A stretch of 64,000 bases of DNA from Pseudoxanthomonas suwonensis 11-1 (GCF_000185965.1 NC_014924.1:1612001-1676000), one strand, 5' to 3'; positions 26,841 through 35,394 are shown, numbered from the stretch's first letter. Made by a program: numbers and translations. Notes: a model not told the origin generated them from the sequence alone.

Positions 26841-28931
26841 TCAACTAATCGTTCCGACCAGCTTCAGCCGCTTGTCTTCCGGTACCTCGGTGTAGGCCAG
26901 GACCGACAGCGACGGCACGCTGTGGCGCACCAGCCGCGCCAGCGAGGCGCGCACGGTGGCCGGTACCAGGACCACCGCCGGCTCGCCCTTCGCCTCCTGC
27001 CGCCCGGCGCAATCGGCCAGGCTCTGCTGCAGGCGTTCTGCCAGCCCGGGCTCCAGCACCGCGGCGCCGTTGCCCTGCGAGGACTCCTGCAAGACCCGTT
27101 CCAGAGGCGCGGCCAGGGTGAATACCGGCAGCTCCGGCGAGGCGCCGGCGATCTCCTGGACGATGAAACGCCCCAGGGTGTTGCGTACCGCGGCGGTGAG
27201 CACCGCCGGGTCCTGGCTGTAGGCGCCGTGCTCGACCAGGGTCTCGGCGATCTTGCGCAGCTGCCGGATCGGGATGCGCTCGACCAGCAGGTTCTGCAGC
27301 ACGCGGGCGACCACCGACAGCTGCAGGGTCTTGGGCACCAGGTCCTCGGCCAGCTTCGGCGCGCTGCGGGCGAGGGTGGCCAGCAGCTGCTGCACTTCCT
27401 CGTGGCCCAGCAGTTCCGGGGCGTGCTCGCGCACCAGGTGGGACAGGTGGGTGGCGACCACGGTGGCCGGGTCGACCACCGTGTAGCCCATGGCCTCGGC
27501 CTGGGCGCGCTGGTGCGACTGGATCCATACCGCGTCCAGCCCGAACGCCGGGTCCTTGCCCTTGATGCCGTCGATCTGGCCGAGCGCGCCGCCCGGGTCC
27601 AGGGCCAGCTCGCGGTCCGGGTGGACCTCGGCGGTGGCCACCGGCACGCCATGCACCAGCAGCCGGTACTGGGTGGCCTGCAGTTCCAGGTTGTCGCGGA
27701 TGTGGACCGGCGGGATCAGGAAGCCGATCTCGTGGGTCAGCTTGCGGCGCACGCCCTTGATCCGGGCCATCAGCTCGCCGCCCTGGCTCTTGTCCACCAG
27801 GGGGATCAGGCGGTAGCCGACCTCCAGGCCCAGCGGGTCGACCGGGCGCAGCTCGTCCCAGTCCAGCTCGCCGGTGGGCTGGCCGGGCGCCACCGCCGGG
27901 CCGGCGGCTTCGGCGAGGGCGCTGGCGGCCCGTTCCTGCTGGTCGCGCTGCCACATCTTCCAGGCCGCGTATGCCAGGGCCGCGCCGAGCGTCAGAAAAG
28001 CGACGTTGGGCATGCCCGGGACCATGCCGACCAGCAGCAGGATGGCGGCGGCGACGCCCAGCGCCTTGTGCTGGCCGAAGGCCTGGCCGACCATCGCCTT
28101 GCCCATGTCCTGGGCGCGCGAGGCCCGGGTGACCAGCATGGCCACGGCCGAGGACACCAGCAGGGCCGGCAGCTGCGCCACCAGGCCGTCGCCGATGGAC
28201 AGCAGGGTGTAGGTCGAGGCCGCGTCGGCGGCGGCCATGCCGTGCTGGAGCATGCCGACGGCGAAGCCACCCAGCAGGTTGATGAACAGGATCAGGATGC
28301 CGGCGATGGCGTCGCCGCGGATGAACTTGCTGGCACCGTCCATGGAGCCGTAGAAGTCGGCTTCCTCGCGGACCTCGTCGCGGCGGAGCTTGGCTTCCTC
28401 GCGGGTGATCAGGCCGGCGTTGAGGTCGGCGTCGATCGCCATCTGCTTGCCGGGCATGGCGTCGAGGATGAAGCGCGCGGTCACCTCGGAGATGCGGCCC
28501 GAGCCCTTGGTGATGACCACGAAGTTGATGATGGTCAGGATCGCGAACACCACGATGCCGACCGCGTAGTTGCCACCGACCACGAACTCGCCGAAGGCGG
28601 CGATCACCTTGCCGGCGGCGTCATGGCCGCCCTGGCCGTGGAGCAGGATCACGCGGGTGGACGCCACGTTCAGCGCCAGCCGCAGCATGGTGGTGGTCAG
28701 CAGGATGATCGGGAAGATCGTGAAGTCCAGCGGGCGCTTCACGTAGACCACCGCCAGCAGCACCACCAGCGAGATGGCGATGTTGAAGCTGAAGAGCGCG
28801 TCCAGGACCAGCGGCGGCAGCGGCACCACCACCATCGCCAGCAGGGCCAGGACCAGCAGCGGTGCGCCGGCGCCGTTGCGGGCCATTTCCAGCAGGCGGC
28901 GGCCCATGGGCTGGGGGGCGGTCGTGCTCAC
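26841..28931 (-). CDS. flhA: FlhA, flagellar export gate component
   Basis: A 696-residue member of the FlhA/SctV family, forming the nonameric export ring at the base of the type III apparatus. The N-terminal half has about eight membrane helices (from NGAGAPLLVLALLAMVVVPLPPLVLDALFS). The conserved inter-helix loop FHIP-like region contains RFILDAMPGKQMAIDADLNAGLI. The C-terminal cytosolic domain begins near residue 330 and binds chaperone-substrate complexes. The start is GTG 28931, overlapping the flhB stop by 4 bases (GTGA), so it is translationally coupled to flhB. Confidence 0.97.
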   Translation of the reverse strand: MSTTAPQPMGRRLLEMARNGAGAPLLVLALLAMVVVPLPPLVLDALFSFNIAISLVVLLAVVYVKRPLDFTIFPIILLTTTMLRLALNVASTRVILLHGQGGHDAAGKVIAAFGEFVVGGNYAVGIVVFAILTIINFVVITKGSGRISEVTARFILDAMPGKQMAIDADLNAGLITREEAKLRRDEVREEADFYGSMDGASKFIRGDAIAGILILFINLLGGFAVGMLQHGMAAADAASTYTLLSIGDGLVAQLPALLVSSAVAMLVTRASRAQDMGKAMVGQAFGQHKALGVAAAILLLVGMVPGMPNVAFLTLGAALAYAAWKMWQRDQQERAASALAEAAGPAVAPGQPTGELDWDELRPVDPLGLEVGYRLIPLVDKSQGGELMARIKGVRRKLTHEIGFLIPPVHIRDNLELQATQYRLLVHGVPVATAEVHPDRELALDPGGALGQIDGIKGKDPAFGLDAVWIQSHQRAQAEAMGYTVVDPATVVATHLSHLVREHAPELLGHEEVQQLLATLARSAPKLAEDLVPKTLQLSVVARVLQNLLVERIPIRQLRKIAETLVEHGAYSQDPAVLTAAVRNTLGRFIVQEIAGASPELPVFTLAAPLERVLQESSQGNGAAVLEPGLAERLQQSLADCAGRQEAKGEPAVVLVPATVRASLARLVRHSVPSLSVLAYTEVPEDKRLKLVGTIS

Positions 28932-30067
28932 AGGCCGTCACCCCTGGCCGGGAACTCCTCCACCTCGACCGTGCCGAGCTGCGGCGGGCGCCCGGCACCG
29001 GGGCGCCAGGCGCGCAGCTGGTACACGTAGGACAGGACCTGGGCCACGGCGGCGTAGAGTCTCACGGGGATTTCCTTGTCGATCTCCCCCTCGCGATACA
29101 AGGCGCGTGCCAGAGGCGGCGCGGACACCGTGGCGATGCGGTGCTGGTCGGCGACCTCGCGGATGCGCATCGCCATCTCGTCCACGCCCTTGGCCACCAC
29201 CTTCGGCGCGCGCATGGTCCCGCCCTCGTACTTGAGGGCCACCGCGTAGTGGGTCGGGTTGACCACCACCACGTCGGCGGTCGGCACCGCCTCCATCATC
29301 CGGCGCTGCGACATCTGGAACTGCATCTGCCGGATCTTGCCCTTGACCTGCGGGTTGCCGTCGGTCTCCTTCATTTCCTCGCGCACTTCCTGGCGCGTCA
29401 TCTTCAGCTTCCGGGTCCAGTTCCACTTCTGGTACGGCGCGTCGGCCAGTGCCAGCAGGACCAGGGCAACGGCGGCTGCACCCAGCAGGCGTCCGGCGAA
29501 GTGCAGCCCGGTGCTGGCCGCGTCCTCCAGCGACTGGCCGGGCATGGCCTTGAGCACGTCGAAGCCGTGGACCAGGACCAGGCCGCAGGCGATCACCAGC
29601 AGGGCCACGCGCAGCAGCGACTTGGCCACCTCGACCAGGCCTTCGCTGCTGAAGATGCGCTTGAGCCCGGCCAGCGGGTTGAGCCGCTCCGGCTTGGGCT
29701 GCAGGGACTCGGTAGTGAAGTGGAAGCCGCCCATCAGGCCGGGGGCCACGAAGCAGGCGGCCAGGGCGACGCCGATCAGCGGCAGCATCACCAGCACCAG
29801 CCGCAGCAGCAGGATGCCCATGTAGCCGAACAGTTCGCCGGGGGACTCGAGCATGACCAGGTCCGGGGTCAGGGCCTGGCGGAACCAGCCACTGGCACCG
29901 CGCGCGAACATCGAGCCGCCGGCCATCATCGCGACCACGCCGCTGCCGAACAGCACGGCGTTGGACAGCTCGCGCGAGCGCGGCAGGTTGCCCTGCTTGA
30001 TCGCCTTTTCGCGACGTCGGCCTGTTGGCTGTTCGGTTTTTTCCTGGCCGTCTTCGTTCTCGGCCAT
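28928..30067 (-). CDS. flhB: FlhB, export specificity switch protein
   Basis: A 379-residue protein. The charged N-terminus (EKTEQPTGRRREKAIKQGN) precedes four membrane helices, then a cytosolic domain with the autocleavage site NPTH at 270-273 (VVVNPTHYAVALKY). Cleavage and FliK contact switch export from hook to filament proteins. ATG 30067 has GGAG at suitable spacing and lies about 31 bases after a predicted sigma-54 start; the open frame further upstream is not coding. It heads flhB-flhA. Confidence 0.97.
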   Translation of the reverse strand: MAENEDGQEKTEQPTGRRREKAIKQGNLPRSRELSNAVLFGSGVVAMMAGGSMFARGASGWFRQALTPDLVMLESPGELFGYMGILLLRLVLVMLPLIGVALAACFVAPGLMGGFHFTTESLQPKPERLNPLAGLKRIFSSEGLVEVAKSLLRVALLVIACGLVLVHGFDVLKAMPGQSLEDAASTGLHFAGRLLGAAAVALVLLALADAPYQKWNWTRKLKMTRQEVREEMKETDGNPQVKGKIRQMQFQMSQRRMMEAVPTADVVVVNPTHYAVALKYEGGTMRAPKVVAKGVDEMAMRIREVADQHRIATVSAPPLARALYREGEIDKEIPVRLYAAVAQVLSYVYQLRAWRPGAGRPPQLGTVEVEEFPARGDGL

Positions 30068-30108
30068 GGCAGGCTCCGGCGCCGGGAGGAGGGGGCGCGA
30101 CGGGTGCG

Positions 30109-30124
30109 TGCAAGTCCTGTTCCA
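30109..30124 (-). promoter_or_regulatory. Sigma-54 promoter for flhB-flhA
   Basis: Minus strand: TGGAACAGGACTTGCA, i.e. TGGAAC-N5-TTGCA. It differs from TGGCAC-N5-TTGCA at one base. Predicted start near 30098, about 31 bases before the flhB ATG. Confidence 0.8.
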
Positions 30125-30162
30125 GACTTGGGCCCCTTTCCTCCGGAGAGGGGAGAAAGCAG

Positions 30163-30186
30163 AAGGCCCGCCATCTGGCGGGCCTT
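30163..30186 (-). terminator. Intrinsic terminator after fliR
   Basis: Minus strand: a 10-bp perfect stem AAGGCCCGCC/GGCGGGCCTT with a 4-base loop, followed by CTGCTTTCTC. It separates fliQR from the flhB promoter. Confidence 0.75.
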
Positions 30187-30224
30187 GCCTTGCCTGGATG
30201 GGGGGCGTCGCCCGATGCCGGCCG

Positions 30225-31019
30225 CTAACGCCGCGGCACCGCCATCCCCGCATCGAAGGCGGTATCGAACAGCGCCTGCACCGGGCGCGCGATCTCGCCG
30301 GCCAGCACCGACAGCAGGAGCAGGCCGGTCAGCACCGCCACCGGCAGGCCCAGCTGCACCGGGTGCAGCGAGGGCGCGGCCTTGGCCAGCACGCCGAAGG
30401 TCAGGTTGGTGGCGAGCATCGCCACCATCAGCGGCAGGGCCAGGCCGAGGCCACCGCGCAGCACCGCCGAGAACAGTTCAACCGGCGTGGCCAGCCCGGC
30501 GGCGGCATCGACCCAGGCGGCGCCGATCGGCAAGGCCTGGTAACTGCGCACCAGCATGGTGATGACCGCCAGGTGGCCGTCGCTGGTGAAGAACAGTAGG
30601 CCAAACGCGATGTAGAACCACTGCGCGACCACGCCGGAGCTGGTGCCGCGCAGGGGGTCGTTCATCTGCGCGAAGGACAGGCCCATGCCATGCGAGATCA
30701 GTTCGCCGGCGTAGGCGCCGGCCTCGAACACCAGGCGCAGGCAGAAGCCCATGGTCACGCCGACGGCCAGCTCGCGGGCCACGCCCAGCACGGTGGCCGC
30801 GTCCAGGCCGGCGAACTCCGGCGGCTTCGGCAGCATGGGTGCCAGGGCCATGGCCAGGGCACCGGCGACCAGGACCCGCAGCCGCAGTGGTACCGCGCGG
30901 GTGCCGATGAGCGGCATGGCCATCAGCAGCGCGCCGGTGCGCAGCATGGTCCACATGACCGTGCCGATCATGCCGAAGGCCTGCTGGCCGTCGATCACCA
31001 TCGAGGTCGCCGGATCCAC
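30225..31019 (-). CDS. fliR: FliR, flagellar export gate membrane protein
   Basis: A 264-residue member of the FliR/SctT family with about six membrane helices. It forms the export gate with FliP and FliQ. The segment ATVLGVARELAVGVTMGFCLRLVFEAGAYAGELISHGMG and the C-terminal ALPLMVAMLATNLTFGVLAKAAPSL are characteristic. The chosen start is GTG 31019, 10 bp after fliQ; the in-frame ATG about six codons in is the alternative. A terminator follows, so it ends the export-gate transcript. Confidence 0.95.
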   Translation of the reverse strand: MDPATSMVIDGQQAFGMIGTVMWTMLRTGALLMAMPLIGTRAVPLRLRVLVAGALAMALAPMLPKPPEFAGLDAATVLGVARELAVGVTMGFCLRLVFEAGAYAGELISHGMGLSFAQMNDPLRGTSSGVVAQWFYIAFGLLFFTSDGHLAVITMLVRSYQALPIGAAWVDAAAGLATPVELFSAVLRGGLGLALPLMVAMLATNLTFGVLAKAAPSLHPVQLGLPVAVLTGLLLLSVLAGEIARPVQALFDTAFDAGMAVPRR

Positions 31020-31029
31020 TGCCGTCGTC

Positions 31030-31299
31030 TCAGCCGATCAGGTGGGGAATGCGCTGGAACAGGGTCGTGGTGTAGTCGACCAGGTAAGCCAGCAGGAAAC
31101 TGCCCATCGCGAACATGGCGGCGGTCAGGGTGACGGCCTTGGTGACGAAGGCGATGGTCGGTTCGTTGATCTGGGTCGCGGCCTGGACGATGCCGACGAT
31201 CACGCCCACGGCAAGCATGATCAGCAGCAGCGGGCCGCCGACCCAGAGGGCGACCTCGAGGCCGCGGCGCAGTTCGGTAAGGGCGAGTTCGGGGCTCAT
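31030..31299 (-). CDS. fliQ: FliQ, flagellar export gate membrane protein
   Basis: An 89-residue, two-helix export-gate protein, the same length as the enteric FliQ. Conserved features are PLLLIMLAVGVIVGIVQAATQINE and LVDYTTTLFQRIPHLIG. ATG 31299 has no Shine-Dalgarno-like sequence. A perfect sigma-54 promoter ends only 12 bp upstream, so the mRNA would start at or within about two bases of the ATG. It is separated from fliP by 848 bp of repeats, although these genes are usually adjacent. Confidence 0.96.
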   Translation of the reverse strand: MSPELALTELRRGLEVALWVGGPLLLIMLAVGVIVGIVQAATQINEPTIAFVTKAVTLTAAMFAMGSFLLAYLVDYTTTLFQRIPHLIG

Positions 31300-31310
31300 G
31301 GGGAGGAGGA

Positions 31311-31326
31311 TGCAAGGTTGGTGCCA
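31311..31326 (-). promoter_or_regulatory. Sigma-54 promoter for fliQ-fliR
   Basis: Minus strand: TGGCACCAACCTTGCA, an exact TGGCAC-N5-TTGCA match. Predicted start 31298-31301, at the fliQ ATG. Confidence 0.85.
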
Positions 31327-31445
31327 CCAGGCGGTGGCGGCCCTCCGGCACCGCCCAGCTTTTGCGGTTGCGGTTGCCGCCGCCGTTGCTGCTGCTGTTG
31401 CTGTTGCCGCGGCCCTTGCTGTTGCTCTTGCTCTTCCCCGCCCGT

Positions 31446-31652
31446 TATAGCGAGCCGAGCATCGGAGTGCCGGCGGGGGCTTTAGAGGCCCGCATGTCTG
31501 AGCGCAGCGAGTTTGCGGGCCGTCCCCCGCCGGTGCGAGAAGCGCAGGTTACCGACCGGTGGAGCCAGTCGGGCGAGCGGTTCGGGCTGTGCTTTCTTTT
31601 GGTTACTTTTCTTTGCACAAGCAAAGAAAAGTGACTCGCCCAAGCCGCGAAG
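31446..31652 (+). repeat. Repeat element copy A
   Basis: Starts AGCGAGCCGAGCATCGGAG, contains GAGGCCCGCATGTCTGAGCG and GTTTGCGGGCCGTCCCC, and ends with a 15-bp hairpin (31602-31616 with 31621-31635, loop ACAA, one G-T pair). Copy B is its inverted, roughly 75% similar partner (by eye). I believe such elements recur in intergenic regions of related genomes, but could not search. Confidence 0.75.
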
Positions 31653-31845
31653 CGGCTGGCGAAAGCTTTTGCTCCTGGGCTCCGCAGGAGCCTGCCTTTG
31701 CCTCTGGTTCCAGATCCAAGGCAACGACGAGGAGCAGCCCAGGGCGGAAGGCACCAGCCACGCAAGCCAAAGCGAGAGCCAAAGCCAAGGCCAAGGCAAG
31801 GCCAAGGCAAGGCCAAAACCAAGATCAAAATCTGTTTCGCCCGCC

Positions 31846-32059
31846 GCTGCGCGGCTACGGCGAGTTACTTCTTCTTTGCTCCTGCAAAGAAGAAGTAACC
31901 AAGAAGAAAGCAGGCCCGGTCGCGAACCGGCCGGCTGCGCCGACCGGTCCCCTGCGCTTCTCGCGTCGATGGGGGACGGCCCGCAAACTCGCTTCGCTCA
32001 GACATGCGGGCCTCTGAAGCCCCCATCGCCGCTGCGATGCTCGGTTCGCTCCAACGGGG
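31846..32059 (-). repeat. Repeat element copy B, inverted
   Basis: Read on the minus strand it begins AGCGAACCGAGCATCGCAG, carries the same GAGGCCCGCATGTCTGAGCG core as copy A, and ends with a perfect 16-bp hairpin (31864-31879 with 31884-31899, loop TCCT). Confidence 0.75.
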
Positions 32060-32147
32060 AGGGAGGGGCAACAGCAAAGGCAAAGGCAACAGCAACAGCA
32101 ATGGCGGAGCAACGGCAGGAGCTGGAGCAACCGCAAGGGCGGAGGAG

Positions 32148-32921
32148 CTAGACCCCGTTGAAGCTCGCGGCCAGGGTTCCGACGGTCAGGACCCAGCCGT
32201 CGACCAGCACGAACAGCAGGATCTTGAACGGCGCCGAGATCAGCATTGGCGACAGCATCATCATGCCCATCGACATCAGCACGCTCGCCACCACCAGGTC
32301 GATGATCACGAACGGGATGAAGATCAGGAACCCGATCTCGAACGCCGTCTTCAGCTCCGAAGTCACGAACGACGCCGCCAGCACCGGGAACGGCACCGCC
32401 TCGGGGCTGGCATAGGTGTCGTGGCCGGCCAGGCCGGCGAAGGTCATCAGGTCGGTCTCGCGGACCTGCGCCAGCATGAACGCGCGCAGCGGCGCCGTGC
32501 CCAGGTCCCAGGCGCTGCGGAAATCGATCTCGCCGTTGAGGTAGGGCGCGAAGCCGGCATCCCAGGCCTTCTGCCACACCGGCATCATGATCATCGCGGT
32601 CAGGAACAGCGACAGGCCGACCAGGATCTGGTTGGACGGGGTCTGGCCGGTGCCCATGGCCTGGCGCAGCAGCGCCATGACGATGATGATCCGGGTGAAG
32701 CAGGTCATCACCAGCAGCAGCGAGGGCAGCAGGGTGATGCCGGTCATCAGCAGCAGCGTCTGCAGCGGCACGCTGATGGGGTTGTCGCCGATCTGGCCCA
32801 CGGTCACGTCCGGCAGCGCGGGCAGCTGCGCGCCGGCGGCGGCAGGTGCGGCAATGGCCAGCATGGGCATGCCGGCCAGCAGCAGCACGGTGATGATCAG
32901 GAGCAGGCGACGGCAGTGCAT
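32148..32921 (-). CDS. fliP: FliP, flagellar export gate membrane protein
   Basis: A 257-residue protein. A cleavable signal peptide (RRLLLIITVLLLAGMPMLAIA) is followed by four membrane helices. Conserved stretches are LLMTGITLLPSLLLVMTCFTRIIIVMALLRQAMG, PSNQILVGLSLFLT and FIPFVIIDLVVASVLMSMGMMMLSP. It forms the core of the export pore with FliQ and FliR. It is 1 bp after fliO. This is the last gene of fliLMNOP before the repeat region. Confidence 0.97.
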   Translation of the reverse strand: MHCRRLLLIITVLLLAGMPMLAIAAPAAAGAQLPALPDVTVGQIGDNPISVPLQTLLLMTGITLLPSLLLVMTCFTRIIIVMALLRQAMGTGQTPSNQILVGLSLFLTAMIMMPVWQKAWDAGFAPYLNGEIDFRSAWDLGTAPLRAFMLAQVRETDLMTFAGLAGHDTYASPEAVPFPVLAASFVTSELKTAFEIGFLIFIPFVIIDLVVASVLMSMGMMMLSPMLISAPFKILLFVLVDGWVLTVGTLAASFNGV

Positions 32922-32922
32922 T

Positions 32923-33333
32923 TCAGCTGTTCCGGCGCAGCCGCTGCGACAGCAGCTGGGCGAAGTTGGGCAGTTCTTTCAGGTTCGGCAGGCGCGGGGC
33001 CTCGGGCGGGGGCAGCGGCTCGGGCAGTTCCTGCAGCAGGCTGACGCTGCCCGGGGTGACGCCCAGCAGCAGCTGGCGGCCACCGACCTCGACCACCACC
33101 GCGCGCTCCTTGGTGCCCAGCGCCAGCTGGGCGACCACGCGCATGCCCTCGACCTGGCGGAAGCCGGTGCCGGGCAGGCGCTTGAGCAGCCAGGCCAGGC
33201 CCAGGATCAGGCCCAGAACCAGCGCCAGCGCGAAGAACGCCCCGAACAGGCCGGGGCCGGCCGGGGGGGGCGCCACCGGACGCGCGGCCTGCGCCGCCGG
33301 CGCGGCGGCGGCCAGCAGCAGGACCAGGTTCAA
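32923..33333 (-). CDS. fliO: FliO, export gate assembly protein
   Basis: A 136-residue protein with a hydrophobic N-terminus, one main membrane helix (LFGAFFALALVLGLILGLAWLLKRL) and a small cytosolic domain (VVAQLALGTKERAVVVEVGGRQLLLGVTPG) typical of FliO. It helps FliP assemble. The start is TTG 33333, whose TTGA overlaps the fliN stop; GGAG lies 7 bases upstream, supporting this unusual codon. The next start codons would cut the membrane segment. Confidence 0.9.
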   Translation of the reverse strand: MNLVLLLAAAAPAAQAARPVAPPPAGPGLFGAFFALALVLGLILGLAWLLKRLPGTGFRQVEGMRVVAQLALGTKERAVVVEVGGRQLLLGVTPGSVSLLQELPEPLPPPEAPRLPNLKELPNFAQLLSQRLRRNS

Positions 33334-33659
33334 CGCAGTCTCCGGATCCGCTCGCTGGGGCTGACCACGTCGGTCAGGCGCACGCCGAAGCGGTCGTTGA
33401 TCACCACCACCTCGCCATGGGCGATCAGGGTGCCGTTGACGTAGACGTCCAGCGGTTCGCCGGCGCCGCGCTCCAGCTCGATCACCGAGCCCTGGTTGAG
33501 CTGCAGCAGGTTGCGGATCGGCATGCGGGTGCGCCCGACTTCCAGCGACAGGGTCACCGGTACGTCGAGGATCACGTCCAGGTTGAGGTCGTTGCCGGCC
33601 AGGCCGGGCTCGGACTGCAGCGCGTCGAACTGCGCCGCGGCGGCGGATTCGTTGTTCAT
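33330..33659 (-). CDS. fliN: FliN, flagellar motor switch protein
   Basis: A 109-residue C-ring protein with a C-terminal SpoA domain (LDVILDVPVTLSLEVGRTRMPIRNLLQLNQGSVIELERGAGEPLDVYVNGTLIAHGEVVVI). It also docks FliH during export. ATG 33659 overlaps the fliM stop by 4 bases (ATGA); the longer frame is a shadow of fliM. Confidence 0.96.
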   Translation of the reverse strand: MNNESAAAAQFDALQSEPGLAGNDLNLDVILDVPVTLSLEVGRTRMPIRNLLQLNQGSVIELERGAGEPLDVYVNGTLIAHGEVVVINDRFGVRLTDVVSPSERIRRLR

Positions 33660-34675
33660 GCGGGGATTTCCTCGGGGGCGGCGGCCTTGCGCGCGGTCTC
33701 GCTGCCGGGCGGGTGGGTGCGGGTGATCTTCACCGCGTTGCAGCCGTTGGACACGCCGAACTGGCCGGTGAACACCGGGATGTTCTCCACGCACACCGGC
33801 ACCGTCGTGGACAGGTCGATCGGCAGGATGTCGCCCACCTTCAGGCGGGTCAGCTGGCGCAGGTCGATGCGCTTCTGCGCCAGCACGCTGGAGACGGTGA
33901 CCTCGGCCAGCTGCAGCTGCTCGCGCAGGGTGGTGTTCCAGCTCTCGTCGCGGTCGATGCGGTCGCTCTGGATGCCGGCGTCGAGCAGCTCGCGGATCGG
34001 CTCGAGCATCGAGTAGGGCAGGGTCACGTGGATCTCGCCGCCGCCGCCGTCCAGCTCGACGTGGAAGCGGCTGACCACCACGTACTCGCGCGGGGTGACG
34101 ATGTTGGCGAAGTGCGGGTTGATCTCGGAGTTGATGTACTCGAACTCCACGTCCATCACCGGCGCCCAGGCCTCGACCAGGTCGGCGAAGGTCTGGCGCA
34201 GCATCAGCTGGATGACGCGCATCTCGGTGACGGTGAACTCGCGGCCCTCGATCCGGGTGGGGTAGCGGCCGTCGCCGCCGAAGAAGTTGTCCACCACGGC
34301 GAACACCAGCTTCGGCTCGAACACCACCAGGCCCATGCCGCGCAGCGGCTTGAAGCGCACCAGGTTGAGGTTGGTCGGCACGTACAGCGAGTGCATGTAC
34401 TCGCCGAACTTGATCATGTCGATGCCGCGCACGGAGATGTCGGCCGAGCGCCGGATCAGGTTGAACAGGCCGATGCGCCACAGGCGGGCGAAGCGCTCGT
34501 TGACCATTTCCAGGGTCGGCATGCGCCCGCGGATGATGCGGTCCTGGCTGGCGAAGTCGTACGGGCGCGCCACGCCCGGGTCCACCGGCTCCGGGTCGGT
34601 GCTGACCGCGCCGCTGTCGACGCCGTGCAGCAGGGCATCGATCTCGTCCTGGGAAAGCAGGTCGTTGATGGTCAT
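33656..34675 (-). CDS. fliM: FliM, flagellar motor switch protein
   Basis: A 339-residue C-ring protein. The N-terminal CheY-P-binding segment is intact (DLLSQDEIDALLHGV, residues 4-18). The middle domain contains MPTLEMVNERFARLWR and FGGDGRYP, and the C-terminal SpoA domain ends near VENIPVFTGQFGVSNGCNAVKI. It receives CheY-P and contacts FliG and FliN to set rotation direction. It is 13 bp after fliL. Confidence 0.97.
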   Translation of the reverse strand: MTINDLLSQDEIDALLHGVDSGAVSTDPEPVDPGVARPYDFASQDRIIRGRMPTLEMVNERFARLWRIGLFNLIRRSADISVRGIDMIKFGEYMHSLYVPTNLNLVRFKPLRGMGLVVFEPKLVFAVVDNFFGGDGRYPTRIEGREFTVTEMRVIQLMLRQTFADLVEAWAPVMDVEFEYINSEINPHFANIVTPREYVVVSRFHVELDGGGGEIHVTLPYSMLEPIRELLDAGIQSDRIDRDESWNTTLREQLQLAEVTVSSVLAQKRIDLRQLTRLKVGDILPIDLSTTVPVCVENIPVFTGQFGVSNGCNAVKITRTHPPGSETARKAAAPEEIPA

Positions 34676-34688
34676 GGGCGCGGGCGCC

Positions 34689-35204
34689 TTACTGGGTCAC
34701 GAAGCTGGTGAACAGCAGGGCTTCGGCGCAGGGCTTGCCGGTCTCGGTACGCATCAGCTTGCGCACCTCGGCCAGGGCCTCGGCCTGCAGCGCTTCCTTG
34801 CCGGCGCGGTTGGCGATGCCGTCGGCGGTCTGCTGGGCCAGCAGCATCAGCAGGCGGGCGCGGATCGCCGGCGCGTGCCGCTGCAGCTCGGCCAGGTCGG
34901 CGTTGTCGCGGGTCATCAGCTGGATCTCGACCTGCAGGTACTGCGGACCGTCCAGGCCACCGTTGAGGTTGACCACGAACGGCGGCTCCAGGGCCAGGTA
35001 CTGCGCCTGCGCCGGGAGCTTGGGCTTGGCGGCTTCGGCCGCAGCCTGCTCGGCGGCGACGGCGCGCCGGGAACTCCAGTACCAGCCGCCGCCGGCGCCA
35101 CAGGCGACCAGCACCGCGACCAGGGTGATCACCAGGGGCAGCTTGCCGCCGTCGCGGGGACGGCTGGTCGGCGTATTGCGGGGGGTCCTGTCGGCTGCGG
35201 TGGC
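34689..35204 (-). CDS. fliL: FliL, stator-associated membrane protein
   Basis: Single-span inner-membrane protein that surrounds stators and supports torque. The membrane helix is LPLVITLVAVLVACGAGGGWYWS and the periplasmic stomatin-like domain follows. I start it at GTG 35204 (171 residues), not ATG 35231. The sigma-54 promoter places the transcript start at about 35230, downstream of that ATG's first base; GGAG lies 8 bases before the GTG; and a 26-base leader matches the other sigma-54 genes here. It heads fliLMNOP. Confidence 0.92.
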   Translation of the reverse strand, partial: ATAADRTPRNTPTSRPRDGGKLPLVITLVAVLVACGAGGGWYWSSRRAVAAEQAAAEAAKPKLPAQAQYLALEPPFVVNLNGGLDGPQYLQVEIQLMTRDNADLAELQRHAPAIRARLLMLLAQQTADGIANRAGKEALQAEALAEVRKLMRTETGKPCAEALLFTSFVTQ

Positions 35205-35240
35205 CACGCGTCGATCTCCAGTGGATTGCATGGGACTGGA

Positions 35241-35256
35241 TGCAAGCGGTGTGCCG
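35241..35256 (-). promoter_or_regulatory. Sigma-54 promoter for fliLMNOP
   Basis: Minus strand: CGGCACACCGCTTGCA, i.e. (C)GGCAC-N5-TTGCA, with a perfect core. Predicted start near 35230. Confidence 0.85.
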
Positions 35257-35394
35257 GAACCGCGGCGACGGTTTGACGGCGGGTGGGAAAGGGCACTGCG
35301 GCGGCCCAGGACGCGCCTGCGTGGGTCGCGCCGGCGATCTTCCGGCGCTCATGCCCGAACGAGCGGACGGGCTAGACCCCGGCGGGATGCGCTG

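Larger units (their letters stand above)
31364..32140. repeat. Composite inverted-repeat region between fliQ and fliP
   Basis: About 780 bp with approximate dyad symmetry and no credible gene. Outer left (about 31364-31440) is a GCTGTTGCC-like low-complexity tract; outer right (about 32062-32135) is its GGCAACAGC-like complement. Between them lie two inverted copies of one element (described separately) and a central tract of degenerate CCAAGG/CAAAGC units (about 31755-31830). Open frames here overlap the repeat and show low-complexity translations, so they are not called. The region splits the conserved fliP-fliQ pair. Confidence 0.85.

Noticed and set aside
31445-32147. Several open frames of 60-210 codons in the fliP-fliQ gap
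   Set aside because: They overlap the inverted repeats and low-complexity tracts on both strands, and have no ribosome-binding sites or recognisable domains.
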